Positions 16,387-24,988 of a DNA stretch of 34,004 bases are shown here, in pieces (positions within the stretch are counted from its first letter, which is position 1; every line of letters begins with the position of its first letter). Below the pieces are notes generated by a model. That model did no database searches, was not told where the DNA came from, and saw nothing but the letters and a program-made list of their open reading frames with translations. A program made the translations under genes and the position numbers. Where the stretch lies: NCBI GenBank assembly GCA_937875275.1, contig CALNCC010000079.1:1-34004 (forward strand). The letters are read 5' to 3'. The stretch comes from an uncultured Dysgonomonas sp. GTDB lineage: Bacteria > Bacteroidota > Bacteroidia > Bacteroidales > Dysgonomonadaceae.

Positions 16387-16460
16387 GGGGCACTAGCTCA
16401 TCTGGCTAGAGCGCGACACTGGCAGTGTCGAGGTGAGCGGTTCGAGTCCGCTGTGCTCCA
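16387..16460 (+). tRNA. tRNA-Ala (anticodon GGC)
   Basis: The 74 bases fold into a full cloverleaf: acceptor GGGGCAC with GTGCTCC, D stem GCTC/GAGC, anticodon stem CGACA/TGTCG around loop CTGGCAG (anticodon GGC), and T stem AGCGG/CCGCT around TTCGAGT. The acceptor contains the G3-U70 wobble that identifies alanine tRNAs, and A73 as discriminator. CCA is not encoded. It would read GCC and GCU. The opposite strand carries an ORF that runs into it. Confidence 0.97.
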
Positions 16461-16884
16461 CTACATCGGACAAACTTGATAAAAAGACAGTGTTTTTAAG
16501 GTTGGGTTTCCTTAAATATAAAGTTGGTAAGTGTTTGCTTTTTATATTTAAATCTTTTCGCATCGCTTTATATAAAAACGTAAGATATTTATCGTGTTCT
16601 TCTGATGATTTACCAACGCCATACTTCTCAAATTCTAATAAACTAATCACAACATCATCACTTGCAATAAGTAATAACTTATTTCTTGCTGTTGTATAAT
16701 CTTTTATTTCTTGTTTCCCATTATAAGACGCTAATGCCTGCAATGCATCTATATAAGAAGTGTAATGGTCTTCTACTAATTTTCGTAGTTGTAATTCAAT
16801 ATTATTTTTATTTGCTAAAATAGCTCCTAATATTGCAACACCAATAGCTACTATCGCCCCTATTATTGAAATATATAGTTCCAT
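16393..16884 (-). CDS. AT-rich small membrane-anchored protein; ORF end lies antisense in tRNA-Ala
   Basis: The 163-residue frame has one N-terminal membrane helix (about 4-24, MELYISIIGAIVAIGVAILG) and then a helical soluble part (about 30-130) with charged repeats of coiled-coil type. I do not recognise a family. The last 22 residues (142-163, EHSGLEPLTSTLPVSRSSQ) are the antisense of tRNA-Ala, a well-known spurious translation, and the stop is TAG within tRNA positions 7-9. The native C-terminus was probably lost when this AT-rich DNA came to abut the tRNA 3' end, or the protein is a frayed gene end. A TATATTTT box lies just upstream of the ATG. The N-terminal two-thirds look like real coding sequence; the tail does not. 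Confidence 0.5.
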   Translation of the reverse strand: MELYISIIGAIVAIGVAILGAILANKNNIELQLRKLVEDHYTSYIDALQALASYNGKQEIKDYTTARNKLLLIASDDVVISLLEFEKYGVGKSSEEHDKYLTFLYKAMRKDLNIKSKHLPTLYLRKPNLKNTVFLSSLSDVVEHSGLEPLTSTLPVSRSSQMS

Positions 16885-16917
16885 ATATTAATCGTGAAAA
16901 TATAAAACATAGGGGGG

Positions 16918-16937
16918 AGTAGACTTGAAGGTCTACT
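16918..16937. repeat. Small hairpin upstream of the membrane-protein ORF (left copy)
   Basis: AGTAGAC (16918-16924) and GTCTACT (16931-16937) form a perfect 7-bp stem with a 6-base loop, next to a run of six G. It lies in the 5' region of the minus-strand ORF and could be a terminator or operator. No long T tract follows on either strand. Confidence 0.5.
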
Positions 16938-16960
16938 CTTATTTATAGTAAAAACTCAGT

Positions 16961-16978
16961 GTGGAAGCCTGTATCCAC
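16961..16978. terminator. Terminator-like hairpin near the axis (left copy)
   Basis: GTGGA and TCCAC pair over an 8-base loop. On the minus strand the stem is followed by ACTGAG and then TTTTT (around 16950-16954), so it could end a gene that enters from beyond the axis. That gene is not in the window. Confidence 0.4.
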
Positions 16979-16985
16979 CACATAA

Positions 16986-17019
16986 GATACAAATATATAT
17001 CTAGATATATATTTGTATC
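16986..17019. repeat. Palindrome axis: 34-bp AT-rich core
   Basis: The 34 bases around the axis (GATAC at each end, alternating TA runs and CTAG across 17001-17004) are self-complementary with no loop base. Beyond them, symmetry continues to both window ends. A short native palindrome of this type could cause a polymerase or assembler to fold back, or mark a hairpin end. Which part is native cannot be read here. Confidence 0.85.
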
Positions 17020-17026
17020 TTATGTG

Positions 17027-17044
17027 GTGGATACAGGCTTCCAC
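17027..17044. terminator. Terminator-like hairpin near the axis (right copy)
   Basis: Mirror of 16961-16978. On the plus strand, GTGGA/TCCAC is followed by ACTGAGTTTTT at 17045-17055, which would stop transcription coming out of the axis before the small membrane-protein ORF at 17121. Confidence 0.4.
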
Positions 17045-17067
17045 ACTGAGTTTTTACTATAAATAAG

Positions 17068-17087
17068 AGTAGACCTTCAAGTCTACT
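17068..17087. repeat. Small hairpin upstream of the membrane-protein ORF (right copy)
   Basis: Mirror of 16918-16937: 7-bp stem, 6-base loop, followed on the plus strand by six C. It ends 33 bases before the ATG at 17121, so it would fall in or near the promoter of that ORF. Confidence 0.5.
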
Positions 17088-17120
17088 CCCCCCTATGTTT
17101 TATATTTTCACGATTAATAT

Positions 17121-17612
17121 ATGGAACTATATATTTCAATAATAGGGGCGATAGTAGCTATTGGTGTTGCAATATTAGGAGCTATTTTAGCAAATAAAAA
17201 TAATATTGAATTACAACTACGAAAATTAGTAGAAGACCATTACACTTCTTATATAGATGCATTGCAGGCATTAGCGTCTTATAATGGGAAACAAGAAATA
17301 AAAGATTATACAACAGCAAGAAATAAGTTATTACTTATTGCAAGTGATGATGTTGTGATTAGTTTATTAGAATTTGAGAAGTATGGCGTTGGTAAATCAT
17401 CAGAAGAACACGATAAATATCTTACGTTTTTATATAAAGCGATGCGAAAAGATTTAAATATAAAAAGCAAACACTTACCAACTTTATATTTAAGGAAACC
17501 CAACCTTAAAAACACTGTCTTTTTATCAAGTTTGTCCGATGTAGTGGAGCACAGCGGACTCGAACCGCTCACCTCGACACTGCCAGTGTCGCGCTCTAGC
17601 CAGATGAGCTAG
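17121..17612 (+). CDS. AT-rich small membrane-anchored protein (mirror copy), tail antisense to tRNA-Ala
   Basis: Identical 163-residue frame to the left-arm copy: an N-terminal helix and a charged helical body. Residues 142 onward come from the antisense of the tRNA at 17545-17618. Likely -7 sequence TATATTTT at 17101-17108, only 12 bases before the ATG. Confidence 0.5.
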   Translation: MELYISIIGAIVAIGVAILGAILANKNNIELQLRKLVEDHYTSYIDALQALASYNGKQEIKDYTTARNKLLLIASDDVVISLLEFEKYGVGKSSEEHDKYLTFLYKAMRKDLNIKSKHLPTLYLRKPNLKNTVFLSSLSDVVEHSGLEPLTSTLPVSRSSQMS

Positions 17613-17618
17613 TGCCCC
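17545..17618 (-). tRNA. tRNA-Ala (anticodon GGC), mirror copy
   Basis: Exact minus-strand image of the left-arm tRNA, including the G3-U70 pair and GGC anticodon. The two copies face each other across the axis. Its flanks match too, so this is not an independent second tRNA gene of a cluster. Confidence 0.96.
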
Positions 17619-17912
17619 ATGTTTCGTGGCGTAAAGATATAACTTTTTCCAATATTCCATGCCAATATAGATACGATTTATTAATCACGGCTATCTGTAT
17701 AGTATCATAAATATTATCTATCCACAATTCTAATGTGGCAATCTGCTGATGTAAAGGTGTATATGTATTTACATAAAGATTATATAGCTATCACCTACTC
17801 TTTATCATCCAAAACACGTAAATTCGCAATAGCATAAAACAATAAAACTTTATGTAAGAGTTGAATGTTAATAAACAAGAGAATTAATAAATAACTAAAA
17901 TATAAGATTATT

Positions 17913-18809
17913 ATGAAAATTGGATTCGTAGGTTTAGGAAAAATGGGCGGAAAAATGGTTGAACGCCTTTTGTTAGGAGGACACCAAGTTGTTGTTTATA
18001 ACCAGTCAAGACCAAAGATTGACGAGGCTGTATCGAAAGGTGCTGTTGCATCCGACAGTTTGAAAGACTTAGTCGGCAAATTGGATGGTCCAAAGATTGT
18101 TTGGCTCATGGTTCCTGCCGGAAAACCTGTTGATGAAAATATAGAAACCTTGCTCGCTCTTCTTTCTCCCGGCGACATTATTATTGATGGAGGAAACAGC
18201 TACTGGCGTGAAACTGTGGAGCGTGGAAAAAAAGTGGCGGCTAAGGGAGTGAAATATCTCGACTGCGGAACCAGTGGTGGCGTATGGGGATTGAAGAACG
18301 GGTACTGCCTGATGTATGGCGGCGAGAAACAAGCCTGTGATTATGTTGAGCCAATATTCAAAACCCTTGCTCCCGAAAATGGATATATATATTGTGGCGA
18401 AAGCGGATCGGGACACATGGTAAAGATGGTTCATAACGGCATCGAATATGGAATGATGCAAGCTTATGCCGAAGGTTTTGAAATAATGAAAAACTCCCCA
18501 TACGATGTAGACTTAGAAAAAGTATCTCAAACATGGATGCAAGGCTCTGTAGTACGGTCGTGGTTGTTAGAGCTGATTGGTAATGCACTGAGCGAGGATG
18601 TAGAATTGACAGATATAAAAGATTATGTGTCTGATAGTGGAGAGGGTCGTTGGACGGTGCAGACAGCAATCGATTTCGATGTTCCGGCTCATGTCATCAC
18701 AGCATCACTCTACACCCGTTTCCAATCGCGCCAAGATAGTTCGTATGCAATGAAGCTCCTTGCAGCCATGCGTAACCAGTTTGGCGGGCACGAAATTAAA
18801 AAAGCTTAA
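17913..18809 (+). CDS. gnd: 6-phosphogluconate dehydrogenase, decarboxylating (mirror copy)
   Basis: Identical 298-residue short-form enzyme with GLGKMGG coenzyme loop and catalytic GHMVKMVHNGIEYG helix. First gene of the right-arm gnd-zwf-pgl operon; zwf follows after 65 bases. The 294-bp gap back to tRNA-Ala holds no gene. Confidence 0.95.
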   Translation: MKIGFVGLGKMGGKMVERLLLGGHQVVVYNQSRPKIDEAVSKGAVASDSLKDLVGKLDGPKIVWLMVPAGKPVDENIETLLALLSPGDIIIDGGNSYWRETVERGKKVAAKGVKYLDCGTSGGVWGLKNGYCLMYGGEKQACDYVEPIFKTLAPENGYIYCGESGSGHMVKMVHNGIEYGMMQAYAEGFEIMKNSPYDVDLEKVSQTWMQGSVVRSWLLELIGNALSEDVELTDIKDYVSDSGEGRWTVQTAIDFDVPAHVITASLYTRFQSRQDSSYAMKLLAAMRNQFGGHEIKKA

Positions 18810-18874
18810 AATAGATATACATATATCCGGCTTGTGCAGATGGGTGTCGAGCCGGGTATAAGAAAATACAGATT

Positions 18875-20416
18875 ATGGGATTGAATAGAACTGTACCGCC
18901 ATGTCAGATATTAATTATCTTCGGGGCATCGGGCGATTTGACATATCGAAAATTAATACCTTCCATTTTTGGACTTTACATGCAAAAGGCTCTTCCGGAG
19001 AATTTTGCGGTACTTGGCGTAGCTCGCACCTCATTTTCCGACACCGATTTCAGAAAAAAGATGAAGGATGGAATACGGCAATTTGCGATAGCCAAAGATA
19101 CGGAAGAAAGTGTTATTGACGCTTTTTGCGACAAATTGCACTATCTTTCCATAAACACAGAGGATGCGAAAGAATATAAAAAACTAAAAGAACGTCTCGA
19201 CACACTCAACAAAGACTGTAAAACAAAAGGAAATTATATATTCTATCTATCCACTCCCCCCAATTTATACGAACTCATTCCTCGCTATTTAGCTGCACAA
19301 GGATTGAACAAACAAGATCAGGGATTTCGCCGACTGATTGTAGAGAAACCCTTTGGTATAGATCTTGAATCTGCCCTCAAGCTAAACGAGTCGCTACGAG
19401 AAAATTATAAAGAAGATCAGATATACCGTATCGATCATTATTTAGGGAAAGAAACTGTCCAGAACATTCTCGTTACACGTTTTGCAAATGGAATATATGA
19501 GCCACTATGGAATCGAAATTACATTCATCATGTCGAAATAACGGCGGCAGAAAGTATTGGTGTAGAGAGCCGTGGAGGATATTATGACCATGCCGGAGCT
19601 TTGCGGGATATGGTACAGAATCACTTATTGCAATTGCTGGCCTTAGTTGCGATGGAGCCACCGATGTCGATCCAGTCCGAAGCTATCCGCAACGAAAAAT
19701 TGAAGGTCTTTGAAGCTTTGCGCCCACTGAGTAAAGACGATTTGGAGCACAATGTACTGAGGGGACAATACATGCCGGCAACAGTGAGAGGTAAAGAAAT
19801 GACGGGTTACAGAGAAGAAAAAGGTGTTGATCCCGAATCTAAAACTGAAACATATTTCGCCATGAAACTGTTTATCGACAACTGGCGTTGGGCGGGAGTG
19901 CCATTTTATGTGAGAACGGGGAAACGCCTTCCCACAAGGGTCTCGGAGGTAGTTATACACTTCAATCCGGTTCCTCACCGATTATTTATTGACAACAAAG
20001 ATTCGTTTAATCAAGATAATCAATTAATTTTGCGTATCCATCCTGATGAGGGGATCTTGTTGAAAACGATAATGAAAATACCGGGAAACGGCTACGAAGT
20101 GGCAAATGTGAATCTCGATTTCCATTATTCCAATCTGCACGGAACGTATGTGCCGGAAGCATATGAACGTCTGCTATTAGACTGCATGACCGGCGATTCT
20201 ACGCTGTATATACGGGGCGATGCTTTGGAGGCTACATGGAAATTCGTTCAGCCGATACTCGATTATTGGAAAGATAATCCGAATGCAGCGCTGCATGGAT
20301 ATCCTTCGGGAACATGGGGACCGGAGAATGCAGACAGCCTCATAGATGGAAAAGATTATACATGGAGATATCCGTGTAAGAATCTTGCCGATGATGGTAT
20401 GTATTGTGAATTATAA
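18875..20416 (+). CDS. zwf: Glucose-6-phosphate 1-dehydrogenase (mirror copy)
   Basis: Identical 513-residue enzyme with GASGDLTYRK and RIDHYLGKE motifs, complete from MGLNRT to the TAA stop. The 65-base gap before it contains a GC-rich stretch (about 18827-18857) but no convincing promoter. Confidence 0.98.
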   Translation: MGLNRTVPPCQILIIFGASGDLTYRKLIPSIFGLYMQKALPENFAVLGVARTSFSDTDFRKKMKDGIRQFAIAKDTEESVIDAFCDKLHYLSINTEDAKEYKKLKERLDTLNKDCKTKGNYIFYLSTPPNLYELIPRYLAAQGLNKQDQGFRRLIVEKPFGIDLESALKLNESLRENYKEDQIYRIDHYLGKETVQNILVTRFANGIYEPLWNRNYIHHVEITAAESIGVESRGGYYDHAGALRDMVQNHLLQLLALVAMEPPMSIQSEAIRNEKLKVFEALRPLSKDDLEHNVLRGQYMPATVRGKEMTGYREEKGVDPESKTETYFAMKLFIDNWRWAGVPFYVRTGKRLPTRVSEVVIHFNPVPHRLFIDNKDSFNQDNQLILRIHPDEGILLKTIMKIPGNGYEVANVNLDFHYSNLHGTYVPEAYERLLLDCMTGDSTLYIRGDALEATWKFVQPILDYWKDNPNAALHGYPSGTWGPENADSLIDGKDYTWRYPCKNLADDGMYCEL

Positions 20417-20425
20417 ATAAAGATA

Positions 20426-21154
20426 ATGGAAGAAAAACTGAAAATTTATCCTAACGCAGAAGCTTTGAGCAAAGGCTTTACAGACTTTATCCTGAATTTA
20501 CTAAAAGTGTACCCGCACATGAATATCGCCTTGTCGGGAGGAACTACACCCAAAGCGATCTTCGATTATTGGGCTGAAAACTGTACCGATTCGATTCCGT
20601 GGGAACGCATCACTCTCTTTTGGGGAGATGAACGCTGTGTCCCTCTCGAAAACGACATGAACAATTACAGCATGACTAAAGAGCATCTGCTGTCGAAAAT
20701 TCCTAATATATTGCCGAGGAATGTACGCAGAATACATGGAGAGAGCGAACCGGAAGAAGAAGCGGAACGTTACGGGCAAATCTTAGAACGAAAACTCCTG
20801 CAAAACGAAGGTGTGCCATGCTTCGAACTTGTAATGCTCGGACTGGGAGATGACGGACACACAGCCTCAATCTTTCCCAATCAGATGAAACTATGGGATA
20901 GTAAAAAAACATGTGTTGTCGGCGAGCATCCGGCGAGTAAGATGAAGCGTGTTTCGGTGAGTGGAACAGTCATAAACAATGCGCAATATGTTGTATTCCT
21001 TGTAATGGGTGAGAATAAAGCACAAAAGGTGAAGGATATAATCAAGGATAGAGAAATATTTTTGAATAAATATCCTGCCGCACGTGTCAATCCTAAACGG
21101 GGATATCTATACTGGTTTATGGATGAAGATGCAGCAAGCATGCTCAATGTATAA
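20426..21154 (+). CDS. pgl: 6-phosphogluconolactonase (mirror copy)
   Basis: Identical 242-residue DevB-type lactonase with LSGGTTPK, FWGDERCVP and GLGDDGHTASIFP. It begins 9 bases after zwf and ends just before the bidirectional terminator shared with the MATE gene. Confidence 0.96.
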   Translation: MEEKLKIYPNAEALSKGFTDFILNLLKVYPHMNIALSGGTTPKAIFDYWAENCTDSIPWERITLFWGDERCVPLENDMNNYSMTKEHLLSKIPNILPRNVRRIHGESEPEEEAERYGQILERKLLQNEGVPCFELVMLGLGDDGHTASIFPNQMKLWDSKKTCVVGEHPASKMKRVSVSGTVINNAQYVVFLVMGENKAQKVKDIIKDREIFLNKYPAARVNPKRGYLYWFMDEDAASMLNV

Positions 21155-21177
21155 CAAATAAACTCGGATTTACTCTG

Positions 21178-21223
21178 AGCAAAAAGAAGCCGACGAAAAT
21201 AAATCCGTCGGCTTCTTTTTGCT
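21178..21223. terminator. Bidirectional terminator between pgl and MATE gene (mirror copy)
   Basis: Perfect 18-bp stem with 10-base loop and A/T tracts at both feet, placed between the convergent pgl (+) and MATE (-) genes. Confidence 0.92.
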
Positions 21224-21224
21224 T

Positions 21225-22556
21225 CTATATTCTTTTCTTTTGCCATTTTGCGTATTTGAAATATAATAAAGAGAAAATCAAGAGTGATCCCCAATATACA
21301 TATTCCACTGTCCAGGCTACGGTAACCGAAGATTGCTTGTAGATAACAATCCAGTACATATACGCAACATACAGAATCAATGTTACAATCTCCATGATGA
21401 GTGCATCGCGCGTGTTTCCGGTTCCCGATATAGCATTGAAAGCGACATTTGCTACGCTGCACACCGGCAGCATGAAAACAACCACCAAGAGAGGCGCAAC
21501 TGTTGCGGCAATCAGTGCTGCATCTTTGTGTGGTGCGAGAAATGATATCCAAAACTCAGCACCTGATACCGTTACTACCATCAGCACTAATATAACACTG
21601 AGGCTGAGTAGTGCGATTCTTTTGACGAGTGGGACAACATCTTTTACACGAGATGCCCCCATTGTATTCCCAACCAATGTATTGGCTGTTGTGGCAAAGG
21701 CATTCATCGGAATAAAAAATACCATATAGAAATTTCGCACAATATTTGTTATTACCAATGCTTCTTCGGAATGTTGCTCTATTGCTATAAAAAATATAAA
21801 CCAAATAGACATGGATATCAGATATTGTGCCATCGTAAATGATGATATACTCAATATGTTTTTTATAACAGAAAGCTTAAATCTGATGTGGTCGATGCTG
21901 AATCCGTACTTTTTGAGATCGACTGTTTTTATAGTATACGCAATAAAGAATAAGACTGATGCTATCTCTGAAATAACAGCAGCTATACCGGCACCGGCAA
22001 TTCCTAATTCAGGGAATCCGAAGTTACCAAAGATAAGAGTATAGTCGCCTATAAAGTTGACAACACCCATTACCACAGCATTAATCGTCAAGACGGATGT
22101 GCGGGCTATGCCCACATAAAAAGCACGGAACATGACATTGATTGCTGCAAAAAAGAATCCGTATATGCGCCACGACAGGTAAGTGTCGACAGCCTCGTAC
22201 ACCTCTTGTGATTTCATAAACAGGGACAGGATATTGTGAGAAATAAATCCTGAGCCAAAGAAGAGAACCGTTGCAAGCAGCAACAGAAACAATACACCTT
22301 GAATGACAATCGTACCTATCTTGTCATAATTTTTTTCTCCATTGCGTCGGCTGATCAATATCTGTCCTCCGATGCTGAATCCGAAACATATCACAAAACA
22401 GGCGATGTAATAAATACCCGCCAAGCCCGATGCGCCTTGTTCAACGGGTCCCACCATGCCAAGGAAGTATGTTGCAGTAAGCTGCACAATATTTTGAGCA
22501 AGCAAGCCAAGCATGATAGGCACGCTGACCTTCCATATATCACGGTAGGTGTACAT
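21225..22556 (-). CDS. MATE-family exporter (mirror copy)
   Basis: Identical 443-residue, roughly 12-helix exporter, downstream of panC-panD on the minus strand with a 39-base gap. Confidence 0.92.
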   Translation of the reverse strand: MYTYRDIWKVSVPIMLGLLAQNIVQLTATYFLGMVGPVEQGASGLAGIYYIACFVICFGFSIGGQILISRRNGEKNYDKIGTIVIQGVLFLLLLATVLFFGSGFISHNILSLFMKSQEVYEAVDTYLSWRIYGFFFAAINVMFRAFYVGIARTSVLTINAVVMGVVNFIGDYTLIFGNFGFPELGIAGAGIAAVISEIASVLFFIAYTIKTVDLKKYGFSIDHIRFKLSVIKNILSISSFTMAQYLISMSIWFIFFIAIEQHSEEALVITNIVRNFYMVFFIPMNAFATTANTLVGNTMGASRVKDVVPLVKRIALLSLSVILVLMVVTVSGAEFWISFLAPHKDAALIAATVAPLLVVVFMLPVCSVANVAFNAISGTGNTRDALIMEIVTLILYVAYMYWIVIYKQSSVTVAWTVEYVYWGSLLIFSLLYFKYAKWQKKRI

Positions 22557-22595
22557 TCTATTTATTGGGTTAGAAAGATAATTAAGAAGAGAGTC

Positions 22596-22949
22596 TTATC
22601 TTATAATTTTATTAGTCTTAGTGTCGGGAAATGCCACCCAAGGCTTGAATGACTTGGCTTCCTCAAAGTCTATTTGAGCATAAGACATGATGATAACAAT
22701 ATCCCCCGGTTGCACCTTGCGGGCGGCAGCTCCATTCAGGCAAATAGATCCCGAACCACGTTTCCCTTTGATGACGTATGTCTCTAAACGTTCGCCATTG
22801 TTATTGTTTACAATTTGTACTTTTTCGCCCTCGATGATGTTTACAGCATCCATCAGATCTTCATCTATGGTGATGCTGCCAATATAATTCAGGTTAGCTT
22901 CAGTAACAGTAACTCTGTGCAATTTCGATTTTATAACTTCTATAACCAT
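22596..22949 (-). CDS. panD: Aspartate 1-decarboxylase precursor (mirror copy)
   Basis: Identical 117-residue proenzyme with the Gly24-Ser25 self-cleavage site, 2 bases after panC. Confidence 0.97.
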   Translation of the reverse strand: MVIEVIKSKLHRVTVTEANLNYIGSITIDEDLMDAVNIIEGEKVQIVNNNNGERLETYVIKGKRGSGSICLNGAAARKVQPGDIVIIMSYAQIDFEEAKSFKPWVAFPDTKTNKIIR

Positions 22950-22951
22950 TT

Positions 22952-23815
22952 TTATTTTTGGTTTTCTGCTATGTATACAATGTTATCTATAAGGCGTACA
23001 TCGCCACAAAAAACGGTAATGCATCCTACGATGTATTCAGATTCACCCCATGAGGCAACAGGCTGCAATGTGTCGCCATCCACAATCTCGAAATACTCTA
23101 CCTGCAATCCGTCGAAAGAATTTACCTTGTCTATTGTTTTACAGATGGTCTCTTTTACTGAAAATTGAGGCATCCACTCATCTCTACTCTGAAAGAGAGT
23201 TCGGGATATATTCGTTGCAATTATTTTTTGTCCGTCAGTCAATCGTTCGTTGCGACTGCTCAGTGCTAATCCACTTTCTTGGCGGACGATAGGCATCGCT
23301 ACGATTTGGATGTCAAGATTCAGCATTTTCACCATTTGTCTGATGATGGCTAATTGTTGAAAATCTTTCTCTCCGAAGTAAGCTTTGTCGGGTTTAACGA
23401 TGTCGAACAAGCGGCTGACAACCTGAGCTACTCCATTGAAGTGTCCCGGACGGAATTTACCTTCCATCACTTTATCTAATTGACCAAAGTCGAACTGTCT
23501 TGTATCGGGCGAAGGATATACTTCACTGACCGATGGAGCAAAAACGACAACCTTGCTGCTTATCTTATGCAACAAATCACAGTCTCGCTCAAGGTCGCGA
23601 GGATATTTCTCCAAATCCTCTTTATTATTGAATTGTGTCGGGTTCACAAAGATCGAAACAACGCATATATCGTTCTCCATCAATGCGCCTTGTACAAGAG
23701 ACAGGTGTCCGCTGTGCAATGCCCCCATGGTGGGCACATACCCTACACTTTTACCGTCTTCTTTGAACCTGCCGAGTGAAGATTGCAACTCGTTTATAGT
23801 ATATACAATGTTCAT
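22952..23815 (-). CDS. panC: Pantothenate synthetase (mirror copy)
   Basis: Identical 287-residue enzyme from the ATG whose first base is 23815. The frame is open further upstream to a TTG at 23944, rejected because the extension is basic and not family-like. Confidence 0.97.
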   Translation of the reverse strand: MNIVYTINELQSSLGRFKEDGKSVGYVPTMGALHSGHLSLVQGALMENDICVVSIFVNPTQFNNKEDLEKYPRDLERDCDLLHKISSKVVVFAPSVSEVYPSPDTRQFDFGQLDKVMEGKFRPGHFNGVAQVVSRLFDIVKPDKAYFGEKDFQQLAIIRQMVKMLNLDIQIVAMPIVRQESGLALSSRNERLTDGQKIIATNISRTLFQSRDEWMPQFSVKETICKTIDKVNSFDGLQVEYFEIVDGDTLQPVASWGESEYIVGCITVFCGDVRLIDNIVYIAENQK

Positions 23816-24036
23816 TATCAAAAAAAATAAGCCGCCACGATATAGTATCGGCATAATGATTATTTGAGGATACAAAGCAACAAAATATTTGTGGAAACAT
23901 GAAATTATAGACTTCTTTTTACGATTCTTTTTTATTTTTCGCAAAAAGACGTTGGATCAAGGCGTTGTATATATAATTTATCTGACGATTAATAGATTGT
24001 GCGAATAAATTTGCATAAAACCAGATTTTTTTTTAT

Positions 24037-24044
24037 TATCTTTG
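24037..24044 (+). promoter_or_regulatory. -7 box for the glycogen-synthase-like gene (mirror copy)
   Basis: TATCTTTG, an exact TAnnTTTG match, 34 bases before the ATG at 24079, with TTTG at 24010-24013 as a possible -33 element. Confidence 0.65.
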
Positions 24045-24078
24045 TAGTTCGAATCTAAAAGATGTATAATTAAATAGT

Positions 24079-24888
24079 ATGAGTACAAAGAAAATCCTAT
24101 TTATTGCTCAGGAAATAACGCCGTATCTACCGGAATCTCCAATTTCGACAACGTGTAGACATTTACCACAAGCAATACAGGAAAGAGGGAAAGAGATCAG
24201 AACATTTATGCCCCGTTTCGGGAATATTAATGAAAGACGCAATCAACTTCACGAAGTTATCCGCTTGTCGGGTATGAATCTTATTATCGATGACACAGAT
24301 CATCCGTTAATAATAAAAGTAGCATCGATACAGGCTGCCCGCATGCAGATTTACTTCATCGACAACGATGATTTCTTCAAGCGCAAAGCGACGGTGATCG
24401 ATGATGACGGCAACGAGTTTGATGATAACAGCGACAGAAGTATTTTTTATGTGAGAGGGGTGCTGGAAACCGTGAAAAAACTTCGCTGGATTCCGGATGT
24501 GATACATTGTCATGGCTGGATGACGGCTTTGACCCCTTTATACATTAAAACTGCATATGGCGACGATCCATGTTTTAAAAACTCAAAGGTCGTTTATTCG
24601 CTATATCAAGATGATTTTAAAAAATCTTTCACAGACAAGTTCCATGCTAATGTTAAGTTTAATAACATAAACGACAAACATGTAGAGCAACTGAAAGGAA
24701 AAGATGTGGATTTTGAAACATTGACTAAATTTGCGATAGACTATTCGGATGGAGTCATTCAAATAGAGGACAATACGAATGCAGAGGTATTAGATTACGT
24801 ATCAAAATCGGGAAAGAAACATTTGCTCTATCAAGGCGACTTAGAGGCTTCGGTTGATGCAATAAATGATTTTTACGATAATTTGTAA
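24079..24888 (+). CDS. Glycogen/starch synthase-like protein, GT5 N-domain only (mirror copy)
   Basis: Identical 269-residue protein lacking KxGGL and the C-terminal lobe of GT5 synthases; see the left-arm copy for motifs. Divergent from panC and followed by a hairpin terminator. Confidence 0.8.
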   Translation: MSTKKILFIAQEITPYLPESPISTTCRHLPQAIQERGKEIRTFMPRFGNINERRNQLHEVIRLSGMNLIIDDTDHPLIIKVASIQAARMQIYFIDNDDFFKRKATVIDDDGNEFDDNSDRSIFYVRGVLETVKKLRWIPDVIHCHGWMTALTPLYIKTAYGDDPCFKNSKVVYSLYQDDFKKSFTDKFHANVKFNNINDKHVEQLKGKDVDFETLTKFAIDYSDGVIQIEDNTNAEVLDYVSKSGKKHLLYQGDLEASVDAINDFYDNL

Positions 24889-24911
24889 AGACATAAAAAT
24901 AATAAATTGAG

Positions 24912-24947
24912 AAAAATGCTGTTTTATTTCAAGAAAACAGCATTTTT
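24912..24947 (+). terminator. Terminator after glycogen-synthase-like gene (mirror copy)
   Basis: Perfect 14-bp stem, 8-base loop, ending in TTTTT on the plus strand; 41 bases before the DUF4270 ATG. Confidence 0.85.
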
Positions 24948-24988
24948 TAGGATATTTGAGGCCAGTTTAAAAACTAACATAATATTAG

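Larger units (their letters stand above)
1..17002 (+). repeat. Left arm of a 17,002-bp perfect inverted repeat
   Basis: This half is the exact reverse complement of 17003-34004. Every gene here has an identical partner at 34005 minus its coordinates, and the first bases of the window mirror the last. The arms meet without a spacer between 17002 and 17003. The arm carries single-copy housekeeping genes, which makes a real recent duplication less likely than a fold-back contig. The mirror symmetry is seen directly; the artefact reading is an inference. Confidence 0.98.

Noticed and set aside
16393..16460. Protein domain at the C-terminus of the small membrane protein
   Set aside because: These residues are the antisense translation of tRNA-Ala and match a familiar spurious pattern.
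16986..17019. A true telomere of a linear Bacteroidota chromosome
   Set aside because: Known chromosomes of this phylum are circular, the genes are ordinary chromosomal ones and no telomere resolvase gene is in the window. Kept only as an alternative in the findings.
16885..17120. CRISPR-like or invertible-promoter repeat at the centre
   Set aside because: The repeats are only the mirror image of single hairpins; there are no spaced direct repeats and no invertase gene.
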